Assembly (NCBI GenBank): GCA_016213945.1
Contig: JACQZF010000036.1
Coordinates: 1 to 60,356 of the forward strand
Reading direction: 5' to 3'
Source: Nitrospirota bacterium
GTDB lineage: Bacteria; Nitrospirota; Thermodesulfovibrionia; UBA6902
Length of the DNA stretch: 60,356 nt
Under the pieces are notes generated by a model. The model saw only the letters and a program-made list of their open reading frames with translations, was not told the DNA's origin and did not search any database. Shown piece by piece: positions 37,466 through 47,173 of this stretch (its first letter is position 1; each line of letters opens with the position of its first letter). The translations under genes were made by a program, and so were the position numbers.

Positions 37466-39289
37466 ATGAAAAATATTTATTTTGTAGAAGCAAAATCTCC
37501 GGGCGCTAACATATTCAGCAAGATGCCCATGCCGCGATTAGGTTCCATCCTTTTAGGGACTATCCTGAAAAATAAAGGCTACAACACGAAGGTATATATT
37601 GAAGACATTGCACAGCCGGACTGGAAACAGCTTGAAGATGCCGACCTCATTTGCATCTCCTCCATTACTTCCACCGCGCCCCGTGCCTTTCAGATTGCCG
37701 AGACATTTAAGAAGCTTGGCATCCCCGTCGTTATAGGCGGCCCGCATTCCACTTTTTTACCGGAGGAAAGTCTGCAATATGCCGACTATGTTGTAAGGGG
37801 TGAAGGGGAAGAAACTATTGTTGAACTCGTCGAGCACCTCGAAACCGGTAAGCCACTGGATACAATCAAAGGCTTGACCTTTAAAGCCTCCGGCAAAATC
37901 GTTCACAATCCCGACAGGGAACTGCTTGAAAACCTGAATGACGCCCCGATCCCCGACTTCAGCCTCGTATACAATTGGAACTATACGGTTGCTCCTGTGG
38001 CAACATCAAGAGGATGCCCGTTCGCGTGCAGATTCTGTTCAGTGATCCAGATGTTCGGGAGAAAGTACAGGCATAAAACAATAGACAGGATAATAGAAGA
38101 AATTAAAGCGGCAGTTTCGTACGGGCCTCGTCACATATTTTTCATAGATGATAACTTTGCCGCCAACAAGAAGAGGACAAAAGAATTGCTGCGCGCGATG
38201 ATCGCCAATAATATAAAGACGGAATGGAGCGCGCAGGTGCGCACCGACGTGGCCAAGGATCCGGAGTTGCTTGAATTAATGAAAGCAGCCGGATGCTTTT
38301 CCGTTTACATCGGGTTTGAATCGATCAATCCTAAAACCCTTGCGCTTTTTAACAAAGGCCAGGGTGTTGAGGACATTGATAACTGCATCAGGCTGATAAA
38401 GAAACATTCCATAAACATTCACGGAATGTTTGTGTTAGGCTCTGACACTGACGATATCCAGACCATAAGAAACACTCAGAAATATGCCAAAAGACTTGAT
38501 ATCGATTCAATCCAGTTCATGATGCTTACTCCTCTGCCGGGGACGCCTGTATTTAAGGAGATGAGGGAACAAGGTCGTCTGCTGCACACCGACTGGAGTA
38601 AGTACGACGCGCATCATGCAGTATTCGAGCCCACATTAATGACAGCCTTTGAACTACATTTAGAGACATTAAAGGCCATGGCAAATTTTTACTCGTGGTA
38701 TTCCATCTTCCGCAATCTGCTGGAGCTGGATCTCTTCTATTCATTTGTTGGACTTTACGGGAAACGGTCTGTAAGCAAGTCACTTTCGGAAAGCAAGGAC
38801 TATTTGCATAACTTGAAAGGCATCATATCTTCAAAGTTCGATGCGCAAACCGACAAGATAAGACAGTATCTGGCACAAAAACAGGGTGCAAAAAATATTA
38901 TCCTGAATACCGCTTCTCTTGAAAAAACAGAGTCCAGATTTTTTTCGGCATTCATCGAGGTGCTTGATAAAAAGCTTATTGTTGATAAAGAAGATTTCAA
39001 GGTTCGTAAAAATACCCTCACCATTACTCCGCTTGCAGAACGTTTGAAAAGCAGACACCAGGAAGGCATGAAGAAGCACCTGTCAGATCTAATTGAAAAA
39101 TATAAAGACAAAAAGGATTCCATCAAGGTTGTCAATATAGAAGCAACCTCACTGTATAAAACTTGCGTTAACATAGGTATATTATTAGACGCAAATTCCC
39201 GGAAAATCCGCAAGGCATATGAACATGCTCTCAAAAGCATCGGCGGAAATGAGTTTGAGTGTAATCACCTCGTCGTAATGGTCGCATAA
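37466..39289 (+). CDS. B12-binding-domain radical SAM protein, function unknown
   Basis: 607 residues. Residues 1-140 have the cobalamin-binding-like fold pattern (LGSILLGTILKNKGYNTKVY, PVVIGGPHSTFLPEE, YVVRGEGEETI). The radical SAM core carries CPFACRFC (C184, C188, C191) for the 4Fe-4S cluster, with FIDDNFAANKKR and YIGFESINPKTL. Beyond about residue 440 a C-terminal part of some 165 residues is lysine-rich and matches nothing I know. The canonical DXHXXG B12 motif is not obvious, so cobalamin binding is uncertain. Monocistronic between a terminator and a hairpin; the substrate cannot be deduced. Confidence 0.85.
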   Translation: MKNIYFVEAKSPGANIFSKMPMPRLGSILLGTILKNKGYNTKVYIEDIAQPDWKQLEDADLICISSITSTAPRAFQIAETFKKLGIPVVIGGPHSTFLPEESLQYADYVVRGEGEETIVELVEHLETGKPLDTIKGLTFKASGKIVHNPDRELLENLNDAPIPDFSLVYNWNYTVAPVATSRGCPFACRFCSVIQMFGRKYRHKTIDRIIEEIKAAVSYGPRHIFFIDDNFAANKKRTKELLRAMIANNIKTEWSAQVRTDVAKDPELLELMKAAGCFSVYIGFESINPKTLALFNKGQGVEDIDNCIRLIKKHSINIHGMFVLGSDTDDIQTIRNTQKYAKRLDIDSIQFMMLTPLPGTPVFKEMREQGRLLHTDWSKYDAHHAVFEPTLMTAFELHLETLKAMANFYSWYSIFRNLLELDLFYSFVGLYGKRSVSKSLSESKDYLHNLKGIISSKFDAQTDKIRQYLAQKQGAKNIILNTASLEKTESRFFSAFIEVLDKKLIVDKEDFKVRKNTLTITPLAERLKSRHQEGMKKHLSDLIEKYKDKKDSIKVVNIEATSLYKTCVNIGILLDANSRKIRKAYEHALKSIGGNEFECNHLVVMVA

Positions 39290-39827
39290 GAAGCTCAGTT
39301 TTTATCCCCTTTTACTATAAACCTGTCAATAATGTCACCTGTCCGAAAGGACAGGTGACAGACAATCCACAAAATTGGTAAATTAATGCATCAACATACC
39401 CTTCCCAATTTAAAGTATGGGCCGGCGTAGGTTAATGAGGGGACATGGCTATAAATATTTCCTTCTTTTGACTTACCCGGTCCAATTTTTTTTATTAAAG
39501 TTTCATCTGGTGCGGATACCGAAATATCGAAAGAGGGTTTTTCGGAGAGTAGGCTGAAGCAATTGCTATATGCTGCGTGTGAGGCAAATAAGTGGTTAAT
39601 TGGCGAAATAAGTATATAAGAGGATCATGTTCACAAATCAAAAAGCAAGTGAAAGCGTAGCGGAAGTAGTACAAATATATTGAAGGGCGGGACGAGTAAG
39701 GTGATATGGAAGGAACTCCCTGAACTGGAAGAAGTCGTAATGAAATATATATGGGATCAGCATAGGTGAGCCAATAGACGGATTATGCCGCAGACTGAAA
39801 CTCCGGACTTTAGTCCGGAGTTTCAGT
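39290..39827. other. 538-base gap without a supported gene; two strong hairpins
   Basis: At 39334-39359 a perfect 11-pair hairpin closes with a GAAA tetraloop (GTCACCTGTCC ... GGACAGGTGAC) but lacks a T-tract. At 39794-39827 a 15-pair hairpin ACTGAAACTCCGGAC-TTTA-GTCCGGAGTTTCAGT abuts the porB stop and is followed by T-rich DNA on the plus strand. In between, 39455-39619 stays open for 54 codons (ending LLYAACEANKWLIGEISI) but has no start codon or ribosome site; it may be a gene remnant. Confidence 0.6.
39794..39827 (+). terminator. hairpin between convergent radical SAM and por genes
   Basis: Fifteen-pair stem with loop TTTA followed on the plus strand by TTCATTTCTTTTCTT; on the minus strand it lies right after the porB stop codon but has no T-tract there. 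Confidence 0.45.
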
Positions 39828-40787
39828 TCATTTCTTTTCTTCTCCGCCCCAAAAGGCCTCAGTCTTTTGCAGCAGTTCCCAGTCGCTGTCTATATCTTCC
39901 TGTATCTTTTTCAGCATCCATTCGTTTTCAGGGGCAAAGAGATGTTTGAATCTGCCCTGAGGTTTTAAAAATTCCGTAATCGGCTTTTTTTCTTTCGGCT
40001 TAACGTTTACTTTCAATACGCCGTTTTCAATTTCATACAAAGGCCAGTAGCATGTATCAACCGCAATCCTGCACAGTGTAATTTGATCATCAGTCCTTGT
40101 GCGCCAGCCGCGGTTGCAGGGTGATATGATGTTCATGAATTTAGGCCCTTTTATTTCAAGTGCCTTTCTTACTTTCTTTATCAGATCCTGCCAGTGAGCC
40201 GGCGATGCCTGGGCCGCGTATGGAATGCCGTGCGCTGCCATTATCTTTGTCAGGTCTTTTCTCTTCTGTAGTTTACCGGGGACCTTGCTTCCAGCCGGGT
40301 TTGTCGTTGTGTCCGCGCCATACGGGGTAGCGCTTGAACGCTGTATTCCGGTGTTCATGTACGCCCCGTTGTCATAGCAGACGTAAAGCATGTCGTGCCC
40401 GCGCTCCATTGCGCCTGAGAGACTCTGAAAGCCTATGTCGTATGTGCCGCCGTCACCGCCGAATGCGATAAATTTTACCTCTTTGTCAATAAGGCCTTTT
40501 TTCTTCCAAGCGCGGTACATGGTCTCTATTCCTGAGAGAGTTGCGGCGGCATTTTCAAAAGCGCTGTGCATCCATGGGATCTTCCATGCGGTGTATTCAG
40601 ATATGCAGGTTGAAACCTCAAGGCATCCGGTGGCATTCGCAGCGACAATCGGATAGTCTGTTGCCATGAGCACTTGTTTGACAATGATTGGCGCGCCGCA
40701 GCCGGAGCACATCCTGTGTCCGTGAGTTAATCTGTCTTCCTGCTTTGAAAGCTCTTTTAAGGTTAACGGCTTTGTTGCTGTTGTCAT
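39828..40787 (-). CDS. porB: 2-oxoacid:ferredoxin oxidoreductase beta subunit (PorB-like)
   Basis: 319 residues. ThDP-binding subunit: a leading RMCSGCGAPIIVKQ, NATGCLEVST, FAFENAAATLSGIETMYRA-like region, and the Mg/ThDP motif GGDGGTYDIGFQSLSGA, followed by YDNGAYMNTGIQRSS and ISPCNRGWRT. It carries out CoA-dependent decarboxylation of a 2-oxoacid, or the reverse carboxylation, with ferredoxin. Pyruvate is the likeliest substrate; 2-oxoisovalerate cannot be excluded. Last gene of its operon. Confidence 0.93.
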   Translation of the reverse strand: MTTATKPLTLKELSKQEDRLTHGHRMCSGCGAPIIVKQVLMATDYPIVAANATGCLEVSTCISEYTAWKIPWMHSAFENAAATLSGIETMYRAWKKKGLIDKEVKFIAFGGDGGTYDIGFQSLSGAMERGHDMLYVCYDNGAYMNTGIQRSSATPYGADTTTNPAGSKVPGKLQKRKDLTKIMAAHGIPYAAQASPAHWQDLIKKVRKALEIKGPKFMNIISPCNRGWRTRTDDQITLCRIAVDTCYWPLYEIENGVLKVNVKPKEKKPITEFLKPQGRFKHLFAPENEWMLKKIQEDIDSDWELLQKTEAFWGGEEKK

Positions 40788-40798
40788 ATTATCACCTC

Positions 40799-40837
40799 AC
40801 TAGTTAAGCTATTAGCTAATAGCTGTCAGCTATCAGC
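40799..40837. repeat. AGCTATTAGC/GCTGATAGCT short repeat tract
   Basis: TTAAGCTATTAGCTAATAGCTGTCAGC-type overlapping small palindromes between porB and porA. A related piece (AATAGCTGATAGCTATAAGC) lies at about 45486-45505 before ompH. Confidence 0.65.
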
Positions 40838-40838
40838 T

Positions 40839-42017
40839 TTATTCCCTCACTCCGATGTATTCTTTTACGGTCTTTACCTTTCCCGTTTTGATTATCTCAA
40901 CAAGCTCATTAAGCACAAGCTCAGCCTGGTCAGGCATGAAGTCCCTTCCGCCGAGCCCGTAAATCTTGTTTGTCATCAGGGGTTTTTTATCGAGATGCAG
41001 CATTGAAGACCAGATTTCCACAAACAGCGGGCCGTACGCTCCGAAGGAATCCGCCCTGTCCATAACGCAGATTGCCTTTACGTTCTTAAGCGCGTTTGCC
41101 ACTTCCTCATAAGGGAAGGGCCTGAACAGCCTCGGTTTTAAAAGTCCCGCCTTAATCCCCTTGTTCCTGAAATCGTCCACCACATCCTTTGCCGTGCCTG
41201 CCGCTGAGTTCAGTATGACCATTGCGATATCGGCATCGTCAAGCCTGTATGATTCAAAGAGGCCGTATTTCCTCCCGCTCATCTTTTCAAAGTCCGCTGC
41301 AACATCGAGCACGACATTCTTAACTTTTGACATCACTTCATGCTGCGCCCTTTTGTATTCATGATAGAGGTCAGGAAGGATCAGGGGCCCGAAGCTTTTC
41401 GGATGCTCCAGGTCCAGCAGCGGGTTCACCTGCTTGTATTCGCCGACAAAGTTTTTTACCTTGTCGTCTTCAAGATACTCAACCCTCTCAATCGAGTGGC
41501 TGATAATAAAACCATCAAGGCATACCATTACGGGAAGCCTTATGTCCAGATGCTCCGCGACCCTGAATGCCTGAATTATATTGTCGTATGACTCCTGAGC
41601 ATTTTCGCTCCAGATCTGTATCCAGCCTGAATCTCTTGCGCCCATAGCGTCAGAGTGGTCGCCGTGTATGTTGAGCGGAGCTGACAAGGCCCTGTTTACG
41701 ACCGGCATTACAATCGGCAGCCTGTCGCCTGCTGCTATGAAAAGCATTTCCCACATGAGCGCCAGTCCCTGTGATGATGTGGCTGTTATGACCCTGCCGC
41801 CTGCCGCTGCCGCGCCGATGCATGCGCTCATGGAGCTGTGTTCGCTCTCAACGAGTATCACTTCTGTATCAACCTTACCATTTGATGCGAAGCTCGAAAA
41901 CCTCTGCATCATGTCCGTCTGAGGAGTAATCGGGTACGCACCGCACACGTCAGGATTGACCTGTCTTAGCGCCTCTGCCCCAGCTTCGTTTCCAGTTACC
42001 GCGACAATCTTTCCCAT
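40839..42017 (-). CDS. porA: 2-oxoacid:ferredoxin oxidoreductase alpha subunit (PorA-like)
   Basis: 392 residues. The N terminus holds the pyrimidine-binding domain pattern DVCGAYPITPQTDMMQRFS, EVILVESEHSSMSACIGAAAAGGRV and TSSQGLALMWEMLFIAAG; later come ENAQESYDNIIQAFRVAEH and the C-terminal VMDRADSFGAYGPLF. Forms the ThDP site with the beta subunit. It starts one base after porD's stop. Confidence 0.94.
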   Translation of the reverse strand: MGKIVAVTGNEAGAEALRQVNPDVCGAYPITPQTDMMQRFSSFASNGKVDTEVILVESEHSSMSACIGAAAAGGRVITATSSQGLALMWEMLFIAAGDRLPIVMPVVNRALSAPLNIHGDHSDAMGARDSGWIQIWSENAQESYDNIIQAFRVAEHLDIRLPVMVCLDGFIISHSIERVEYLEDDKVKNFVGEYKQVNPLLDLEHPKSFGPLILPDLYHEYKRAQHEVMSKVKNVVLDVAADFEKMSGRKYGLFESYRLDDADIAMVILNSAAGTAKDVVDDFRNKGIKAGLLKPRLFRPFPYEEVANALKNVKAICVMDRADSFGAYGPLFVEIWSSMLHLDKKPLMTNKIYGLGGRDFMPDQAELVLNELVEIIKTGKVKTVKEYIGVRE

Positions 42018-42018
42018 T

Positions 42019-42312
42019 TTATTTGCCCTCCTCTTCCATCACGATTGCCTTCTTGCCTTTTTTACCGGGGCATTCATAAGCGCAGATGCCGCAGCCCTTG
42101 CAGTAATCATAATCGAATTCTCCCCGCTTTCCGTCTTTGACTTTAACTGCCATGTCGGGACAATATATCCAGCAGAAAAGGCACTGTATGCAATTCTCTT
42201 CTATCCATCTCGGCCTGAAGGCCCTCCAGGATCCGGTCTTGAATTTTACTGCGCTGCCGGCCTCAAGAACAACGGAGCCGGGTGGAAGTTTTTCCCATAG
42301 TTTTTTGCTCAT
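42019..42312 (-). CDS. porD: 2-oxoacid:ferredoxin oxidoreductase delta subunit (ferredoxin-like)
   Basis: 97 residues with two 4Fe-4S motifs, CIQCLFCWIYCPD and CKGCGICAYECPG. It passes electrons from the catalytic subunits to ferredoxin. The four-subunit form is typical of archaea and deep-branching anaerobic bacteria. Overlaps porG by four bases. Confidence 0.96.
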   Translation of the reverse strand: MSKKLWEKLPPGSVVLEAGSAVKFKTGSWRAFRPRWIEENCIQCLFCWIYCPDMAVKVKDGKRGEFDYDYCKGCGICAYECPGKKGKKAIVMEEEGK

Positions 42313-42884
42313 CCTTCCTGCACCTCCTCGTAACCCCGCTTTGTCGCTTCGAGATTTCCGTCTATGATCTTTTGCGCGAATTTCTTGCCGAAACTCTTTC
42401 TCACGGCTTCGACAAGCTCGTTCTGCGGGACAATATTGATAGCCTTGTTGATTGCTCCGAGCATCGGGGCGTTCGGAAGCGCTCTTCCAATGCAGTCAAG
42501 AGCTATCTTTGTAGCGTCAATGGTGAATATTTTTTGAGACGGCTTCGCTTTCAATTTCTCCCGGATCTCTTTTGGGGCTTTTGCAGTGTTTACGACAAAA
42601 ACGGTGTCATCCAGTGCGCCGTCGGCAACGTTAATGCTGTCTAACAAAGTCGCATCAGCAATGCTCACTACCTTAGGATGCAGAACGGGACAGTGCATCC
42701 GTATCTCGTGATCACTTACTCTATTGTAGGCCCTCAGGGGGGCGCCAGCCCTTTCAGGGCCATACTCCGGGAATGCCTGCACATGTCTTCCGCCGCCCAG
42801 GCACGCGTCTGCCAGCACTTTTGCGGCAGTAACGGTCCCCTGGCCGCCGCGTCCGTGCCATCGGATTTCAATCATCTTTTCCAT
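42309..42884 (-). CDS. porG: 2-oxoacid:ferredoxin oxidoreductase gamma subunit
   Basis: 191 residues with the signature EIRWHGRGGQGTVTAAKVLADA, GAPLRAYNRVSDHEIR and DATLLDSINV. Contributes to CoA binding and assembly. First gene of the operon gamma-delta-alpha-beta. GGAGG lies ten bases before this ATG; MIEIRWHG at 42875 is an alternative start. Confidence 0.95.
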   Translation of the reverse strand: MEKMIEIRWHGRGGQGTVTAAKVLADACLGGGRHVQAFPEYGPERAGAPLRAYNRVSDHEIRMHCPVLHPKVVSIADATLLDSINVADGALDDTVFVVNTAKAPKEIREKLKAKPSQKIFTIDATKIALDCIGRALPNAPMLGAINKAINIVPQNELVEAVRKSFGKKFAQKIIDGNLEATKRGYEEVQEG

Positions 42885-42940
42885 TTTTTATAGTCCTCCG
42901 AAATTTTTTCAAAAGATAGAAGGCATATTTTTGAATGTTT

Positions 42941-42970
42941 AATATAGCCTATACTTAGCTGTATTTGCAA
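42941..42970 (-). promoter_or_regulatory. candidate promoter of the por operon
   Basis: Read on the minus strand: TTGCAA (42970-42965), 18 bases, TATATT (42946-42941), about 55 bases before porG. It faces the bamA promoter from the opposite side of the divergent gap. Confidence 0.4.
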
Positions 42971-42996
42971 GGGTGTATATGTCAACAGAACAGCTC

Positions 42997-43026
42997 TTGG
43001 ATTTAAATCCTTTTTAGTGCTATACT
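42997..43026 (+). promoter_or_regulatory. candidate promoter of the bamA envelope operon
   Basis: TTGGAT (42997-43002), 18-base spacer, TATACT (43021-43026). Transcription would start near 43033, 25 bases before the bamA start. Confidence 0.55.
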
Positions 43027-43057
43027 AACCCTTATTTTTTTCTCTCAAGGAGATTTT

Positions 43058-45361
43058 TTGGTCAAGGGCATTTCATTAGTAAATCCATTTGTAAGCTTTG
43101 GAAGTAAACTGCACATCCTGACGGCGATTACCTTTTTATTTTTTGTTTTTCTCCTGAATGTTCCGGCTGTTTCCGCTGAGTCCGGCCCAGTTGTCACGTC
43201 AATCGGGCTTAATGGCAATAAAAAAATCGGCGAGGAAACAATACTTGCAAAAATGAAGAGCAAAGCAGGAGCGCCTTTCTCGAAAAACGCGGTGCAGGAG
43301 GACATAAAGAAATTGTACGGCATCGGATATTTTGATGATGTCAGGGTTGAAATAGAATCCTTTGAAGGCGGCATCAAGCTCACTTTTAATTTTACTGAAA
43401 AACCCACTATCGCCAGCATAGACTTTCAGGGTAATGAAAAGGTTGAAACAAAGGACCTGAAAGACAAAATAACAATAACCGCCGGGGCGATCGCGAGCAT
43501 ACCCCTGATAACGGACAATACGGAAAAGCTTATCTCCTACTATCATTCGGAAGGGTATTGGCTTGTCAAGGTCATCCCCATAACCAGGGAAATCTCACAA
43601 GACACTGTAGCGCTGACCTTTCAAATTAGCGAGGGTCAGAAAGTCCTGATTAAGAATATTGTTATAGAAGGCAATAAGGCCCTATCCAAAAAAGAGATAA
43701 AAAAAGTCATGAAGACAAAAGAGGGCGGGCTCTTTTCATTTATAACAGGTTCTGGCGTTTATCAAAGCGAACAGATCAGGGTGGACCTCGAAAGGATAAG
43801 GGATATGTACCTTAATCACGGCTTTATTTATGCGGCGATCTCAGAGCCTGAACTTACTCTGAGTCCTGAAAAAAAGAAGCTTACATTGAAAATTTCCATA
43901 TCGGAAGGCGAGCAATACAAGATCGGAGAGATGAAGGTTGCCGGCAATACGGTATTCACAAATGAAGAGATATTGAAAAATGTAAAAAGCGCCACGGGGC
44001 AGGTCTTTGACCGCGGCAAGTTAAAAAACGACATAGACAGCATCCTGGACCTCTACACTGAAAAGGGTTACGCGATGGCGGACGTTAACCCGCTGGTTGA
44101 TGTCAATACAAAGGATGAGGCGGCAAATATCACGCTGTCCGTCACGGAAGGAAGCATCTTCCGGATCGGCAGGATAGATATCGCGGGCAACACGAAAACC
44201 TATGACAAGGTGGTTCGCAGAGAGATAAGGCTTGACGAGGGCGACGTCTATAATAAAAAACTCCTGAAGAGAAGCTACCAGAGAATAAACAACCTCAATT
44301 TTTTTGAATCTGTCGATATCTCGCCTCAGCCCCGCTCAGAGGAAAAGCTCATTGACCTCAATGTGAAAGTAAAGGAAAAGTTGACAGGTATGCTGAGCAT
44401 CGGGGGCGGATACAGCTCTGTGGATAAATTTATGGTAATGGGAGAGATTACGCAGGCAAATTTATTCGGCAAGGGACTGTACCTGAGGTTCAAGGCCGAT
44501 CTGAGCGCAAGGAGGAAAAACTACAACCTTTCATTGAGGGACCCGTGGTTTATGGACAAACCTGTATCCGCGTCCTTCAGCATTTACAACGAATTTTATG
44601 AATACCCCGACTATGACAAAAAGGCAACGGGAGGTTCTGTCGGCTTTGGAAAGGAATTCTCCGAATATGTCGGGGGAGATATCACATACAATATTGAGAA
44701 CGTTGATATTACAAAGGTGTCCGACAGTGCTTCTTCAGTCATTAAGGACCAGGAAGGACGGAAGCTCACAAGCAGCATAAGCCCTTCGATATGGAGAGAT
44801 ACCCGCGATAACTATATTGATACTACAAGCGGCTCAAGGAACGCCCTCTACTCGCAGCTTGCAGGCCTTGGCGGAAGCAACTATTTTTATAAGGGACTGG
44901 TTGATTCAATATGGTATTTCCCTGTAATATGGGACATGACTTTCAGCGTGCGCGGGCGGTTTGGATACGCCAACGGATACAACGGCAAAGAGCTGCCTCT
45001 TTACGAGAGATTTTATGTTGGCGGCATTAATACGGTAAGGGGCCTCGGATTCGGCGAAGGAGGCCCGATAGACAGTTCAGGAGAGAAGCTCGGCGGCAAC
45101 AAGGAATTGTTATTTAATGCCGAATATATCTTCCCCATTGAAAAAGAGATCAGGCTCAAAGGCGTGCTTTTCTTTGACTATGGCAGGGCGTTTGACAACG
45201 GCGAAAATATTGCTCTAAGCAAGATGAGGTATACAGCCGGAGCAGGGTTCAGATGGATGTCCCCGCTTGGGCCGTTGAGACTGGAATGGGGCTTTAACCT
45301 GAAGCCGGAAGAAAATGAAAGCAGGCAGAAACTGGAATTCTCTATTGGGGGAATTTTTTAA
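43058..45361 (+). CDS. bamA: outer-membrane protein assembly factor BamA
   Basis: 767 residues. A signal peptide (hydrophobic LTAITFLFFVFLLNVPAVSA, cleaved after about residue 41) is followed by five POTRA domains (about 45-405) and a 16-strand barrel ending in Phe (SIGGIF). The barrel contains the insertion-loop motif VRGLGFGEGGP in YVGGINTVRG. BamA inserts barrel proteins into the outer membrane. The start codon is TTG, five bases after AAGGAG; no in-frame ATG nearby would keep the signal peptide as well placed. Confidence 0.96.
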   Translation: MVKGISLVNPFVSFGSKLHILTAITFLFFVFLLNVPAVSAESGPVVTSIGLNGNKKIGEETILAKMKSKAGAPFSKNAVQEDIKKLYGIGYFDDVRVEIESFEGGIKLTFNFTEKPTIASIDFQGNEKVETKDLKDKITITAGAIASIPLITDNTEKLISYYHSEGYWLVKVIPITREISQDTVALTFQISEGQKVLIKNIVIEGNKALSKKEIKKVMKTKEGGLFSFITGSGVYQSEQIRVDLERIRDMYLNHGFIYAAISEPELTLSPEKKKLTLKISISEGEQYKIGEMKVAGNTVFTNEEILKNVKSATGQVFDRGKLKNDIDSILDLYTEKGYAMADVNPLVDVNTKDEAANITLSVTEGSIFRIGRIDIAGNTKTYDKVVRREIRLDEGDVYNKKLLKRSYQRINNLNFFESVDISPQPRSEEKLIDLNVKVKEKLTGMLSIGGGYSSVDKFMVMGEITQANLFGKGLYLRFKADLSARRKNYNLSLRDPWFMDKPVSASFSIYNEFYEYPDYDKKATGGSVGFGKEFSEYVGGDITYNIENVDITKVSDSASSVIKDQEGRKLTSSISPSIWRDTRDNYIDTTSGSRNALYSQLAGLGGSNYFYKGLVDSIWYFPVIWDMTFSVRGRFGYANGYNGKELPLYERFYVGGINTVRGLGFGEGGPIDSSGEKLGGNKELLFNAEYIFPIEKEIRLKGVLFFDYGRAFDNGENIALSKMRYTAGAGFRWMSPLGPLRLEWGFNLKPEENESRQKLEFSIGGIF

Positions 45362-45397
45362 TTATTGACTCACGCATAATAAATGGCCTCTATGACT

Positions 45398-45456
45398 GTC
45401 ACTCCCGCTTGCCGGGAGTCCTTCTGTAAAAAAGATTCCGGACAAGCCGGAATGAC
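45398..45456. repeat. CATTCCGG/CCGGAATGAC-type inverted repeat, copy 3
   Basis: GTCACTCCCGCTTGCCGGGAGTC on the left and GATTCCGGACAAGCCGGAATGAC on the right, in the bamA-ompH gap. The left half is diverged from the other copies. Confidence 0.82.
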
Positions 45457-45524
45457 ATAAGATAGGACATTGGTTTTGCGCGAATCAATAGCTGATAGCT
45501 ATAAGCATTTAACAAGGAGGATTT

Positions 45525-46058
45525 ATGAAGCAAATATTTTTTATGACTTTTGCATTACTGTTTGCAGTTGTCTGCAGCGTACAGGCTGCGGAAACGAAGA
45601 TCGGTTACGTTGATTTGAATAAGGCATTAAACGAGTCGGAAGAAGGGAAAAAAGCGGTGAAAGTGCTTGAAGATTTTTTCAAGTCAAAGCAGGCTGTGCT
45701 TGAAGACAAGCGCAAAGAGATAGCCAGTCTCGACGAAGAGATGGCCAAGCAGTCATCTATCCTCAACCCCGACGCCGTCAAGTCAAAGAAGGAAGAGCGC
45801 GACAGAATTGCGAGGGATTTTCAGCGGATGGTAAAAGACTCGGAGGATGAGCTTGAAAAAAAGCGCGCGGATTTCATGGAGCGCATAATCAAAGACCTGA
45901 ATGAAGTTGTCAAAAAAATAGGGGAAGAAGAAGGTTATACGGTAATCTTTGACAGGGTCCAAAGCGGTATAATGTTCATTCCCGGGAAACTGGATTTGAC
46001 CGACAAGCTCTTAAAGAGATTCAATGAAGTCTCAAAATCCAGACCGGCGCAGAAGTAA
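45525..46058 (+). CDS. skp: periplasmic chaperone OmpH/Skp
   Basis: 177 residues. A signal peptide ([17 protein letters not shown], cleaved about residue 22) precedes [20 protein letters not shown], a long charged coiled coil ([18 protein letters not shown] onward) and the closing [14 protein letters not shown], the expected Skp layout. Escorts outer-membrane proteins to BamA. Strong AAGGAGG ribosome site. Confidence 0.94.
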   Translation: MKQIFFMTFALLFAVVCSVQAAETKIGYVDLNKALNESEEGKKAVKVLEDFFKSKQAVLEDKRKEIASLDEEMAKQSSILNPDAVKSKKEERDRIARDFQRMVKDSEDELEKKRADFMERIIKDLNEVVKKIGEEEGYTVIFDRVQSGIMFIPGKLDLTDKLLKRFNEVSKSRPAQK

Positions 46059-46078
46059 ATTTTATTCAGCACAAAGAA

Positions 46079-47086
46079 ATGAAGCTCAAAGAACTGGCGG
46101 ACATCATAGGCGGAAAGATTTCGGGAAATCCCGATGTGGAGATTACCGGGGCTTCCGGGATAAATGAAGCAGGACAGGGCGATATTACTTTTTTGGCCGA
46201 CAAGAAATATTTGAACGACCTTTTCAGTTCCAAAGCCTCTGCCGTAATTGTGAAGGAAGAAATAAAGGGACTGGCTGCAAGCATGGTAATTGCCGGCAAC
46301 CCGTATTTCACATTTGCAAAGGCATTAGAGGCATTGTACAAAAAACCGTTTAAGACATCTGGCATCAGCGATAAGGCCGTTATTTGCGCGGATGTCAGTT
46401 TAGGTGAAGATGTGTTGGTATACCCGAATGTTTATATCAGCAGCAATGTTGTAATAGGCGCGAGGGTCACAATTTCCCCCGGGGTATTTATAGGAGAGGG
46501 CTCGTCAATCGGCGATGGTTCTTTTATCTACCCGAACGTGACAATAAGAGAGAACGTCAGGATCGGCAAAAAAGTGATAGTTCATTCCGGCTCTGTTATC
46601 GGCTCCGACGGTTTTGGATACGTCTTTGAAAACGGCGTCCATTATAAAATTCCGCAAGTCGGCGGAGTGATAATCGAAGATGAAGTGGAGCTTGGCGCGA
46701 ATGTCACAATTGACAGGGCGACAACCGGCAATACGGTCATAGGGCGCGGGACCAAAATTGATAATCTTGTACAGATAGGGCATAACGTCAAGCTCGGAAA
46801 AAATTGTATTGTAATCTCCCAGGTCGGCATAAGCGGAAGCGTTGAAATAGGAGACGGTGTCATACTTGCAGGCCAGGTCGGAGTGAGAGACCATATAACG
46901 ATCGGCAGCGGCGCGATGATAGGCGCTCAATCAGGCATAGCTGAGAATATCCCTGACGGGCAGGTATATTCCGGAAGTCCCGCCATTCCGCACAGGACAT
47001 GGCTTCGCGCCCAGAGCATTTACGCTAAACTGCCGGAGTACATAAAACGATTACAGGAACTTGAGAGGAAAATAGATAAAAAATAA
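46079..47086 (+). CDS. lpxD: UDP-3-O-acylglucosamine N-acyltransferase LpxD
   Basis: 335 residues. N-terminal uridine-binding domain ([31 protein letters not shown]) then a left-handed beta-helix of hexapeptide repeats ([47 protein letters not shown] with the catalytic His) and a C-terminal helix. Adds the N-linked acyl chain in lipid A synthesis. Follows ompH by 20 bases. Confidence 0.97.
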   Translation: MKLKELADIIGGKISGNPDVEITGASGINEAGQGDITFLADKKYLNDLFSSKASAVIVKEEIKGLAASMVIAGNPYFTFAKALEALYKKPFKTSGISDKAVICADVSLGEDVLVYPNVYISSNVVIGARVTISPGVFIGEGSSIGDGSFIYPNVTIRENVRIGKKVIVHSGSVIGSDGFGYVFENGVHYKIPQVGGVIIEDEVELGANVTIDRATTGNTVIGRGTKIDNLVQIGHNVKLGKNCIVISQVGISGSVEIGDGVILAGQVGVRDHITIGSGAMIGAQSGIAENIPDGQVYSGSPAIPHRTWLRAQSIYAKLPEYIKRLQELERKIDKK

Positions 47087-47089
47087 ATA

Positions 47090-47160
47090 AGGCTCAGAGG
47101 AGCAGAGTCAAAAGACAACTTTGCGCCTTTGTTCCTTTGAACCTTTGTGCCTTTTCAAAG
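47090..47160. repeat. degenerate inverted repeat, AAGGCNCAGAGG / CCTTTGTGCCTT
   Basis: Left arm AAGGCTCAGAGGAGCAGAG, right arm CTTTGTTCCTTTGAACCTTTGTGCCTT; imperfect stem. Occupies the lpxD-fabZ gap and produces a false N-terminal extension upstream of fabZ. Confidence 0.65.
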
Positions 47161-47173
47161 GAGGGACATTAAC

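Noticed and set aside
39600-39780. Transposase remnant in the gap after the radical SAM gene
   Set aside because: Short frames were translated by eye, but no transposase motif or terminal repeats could be recognised.
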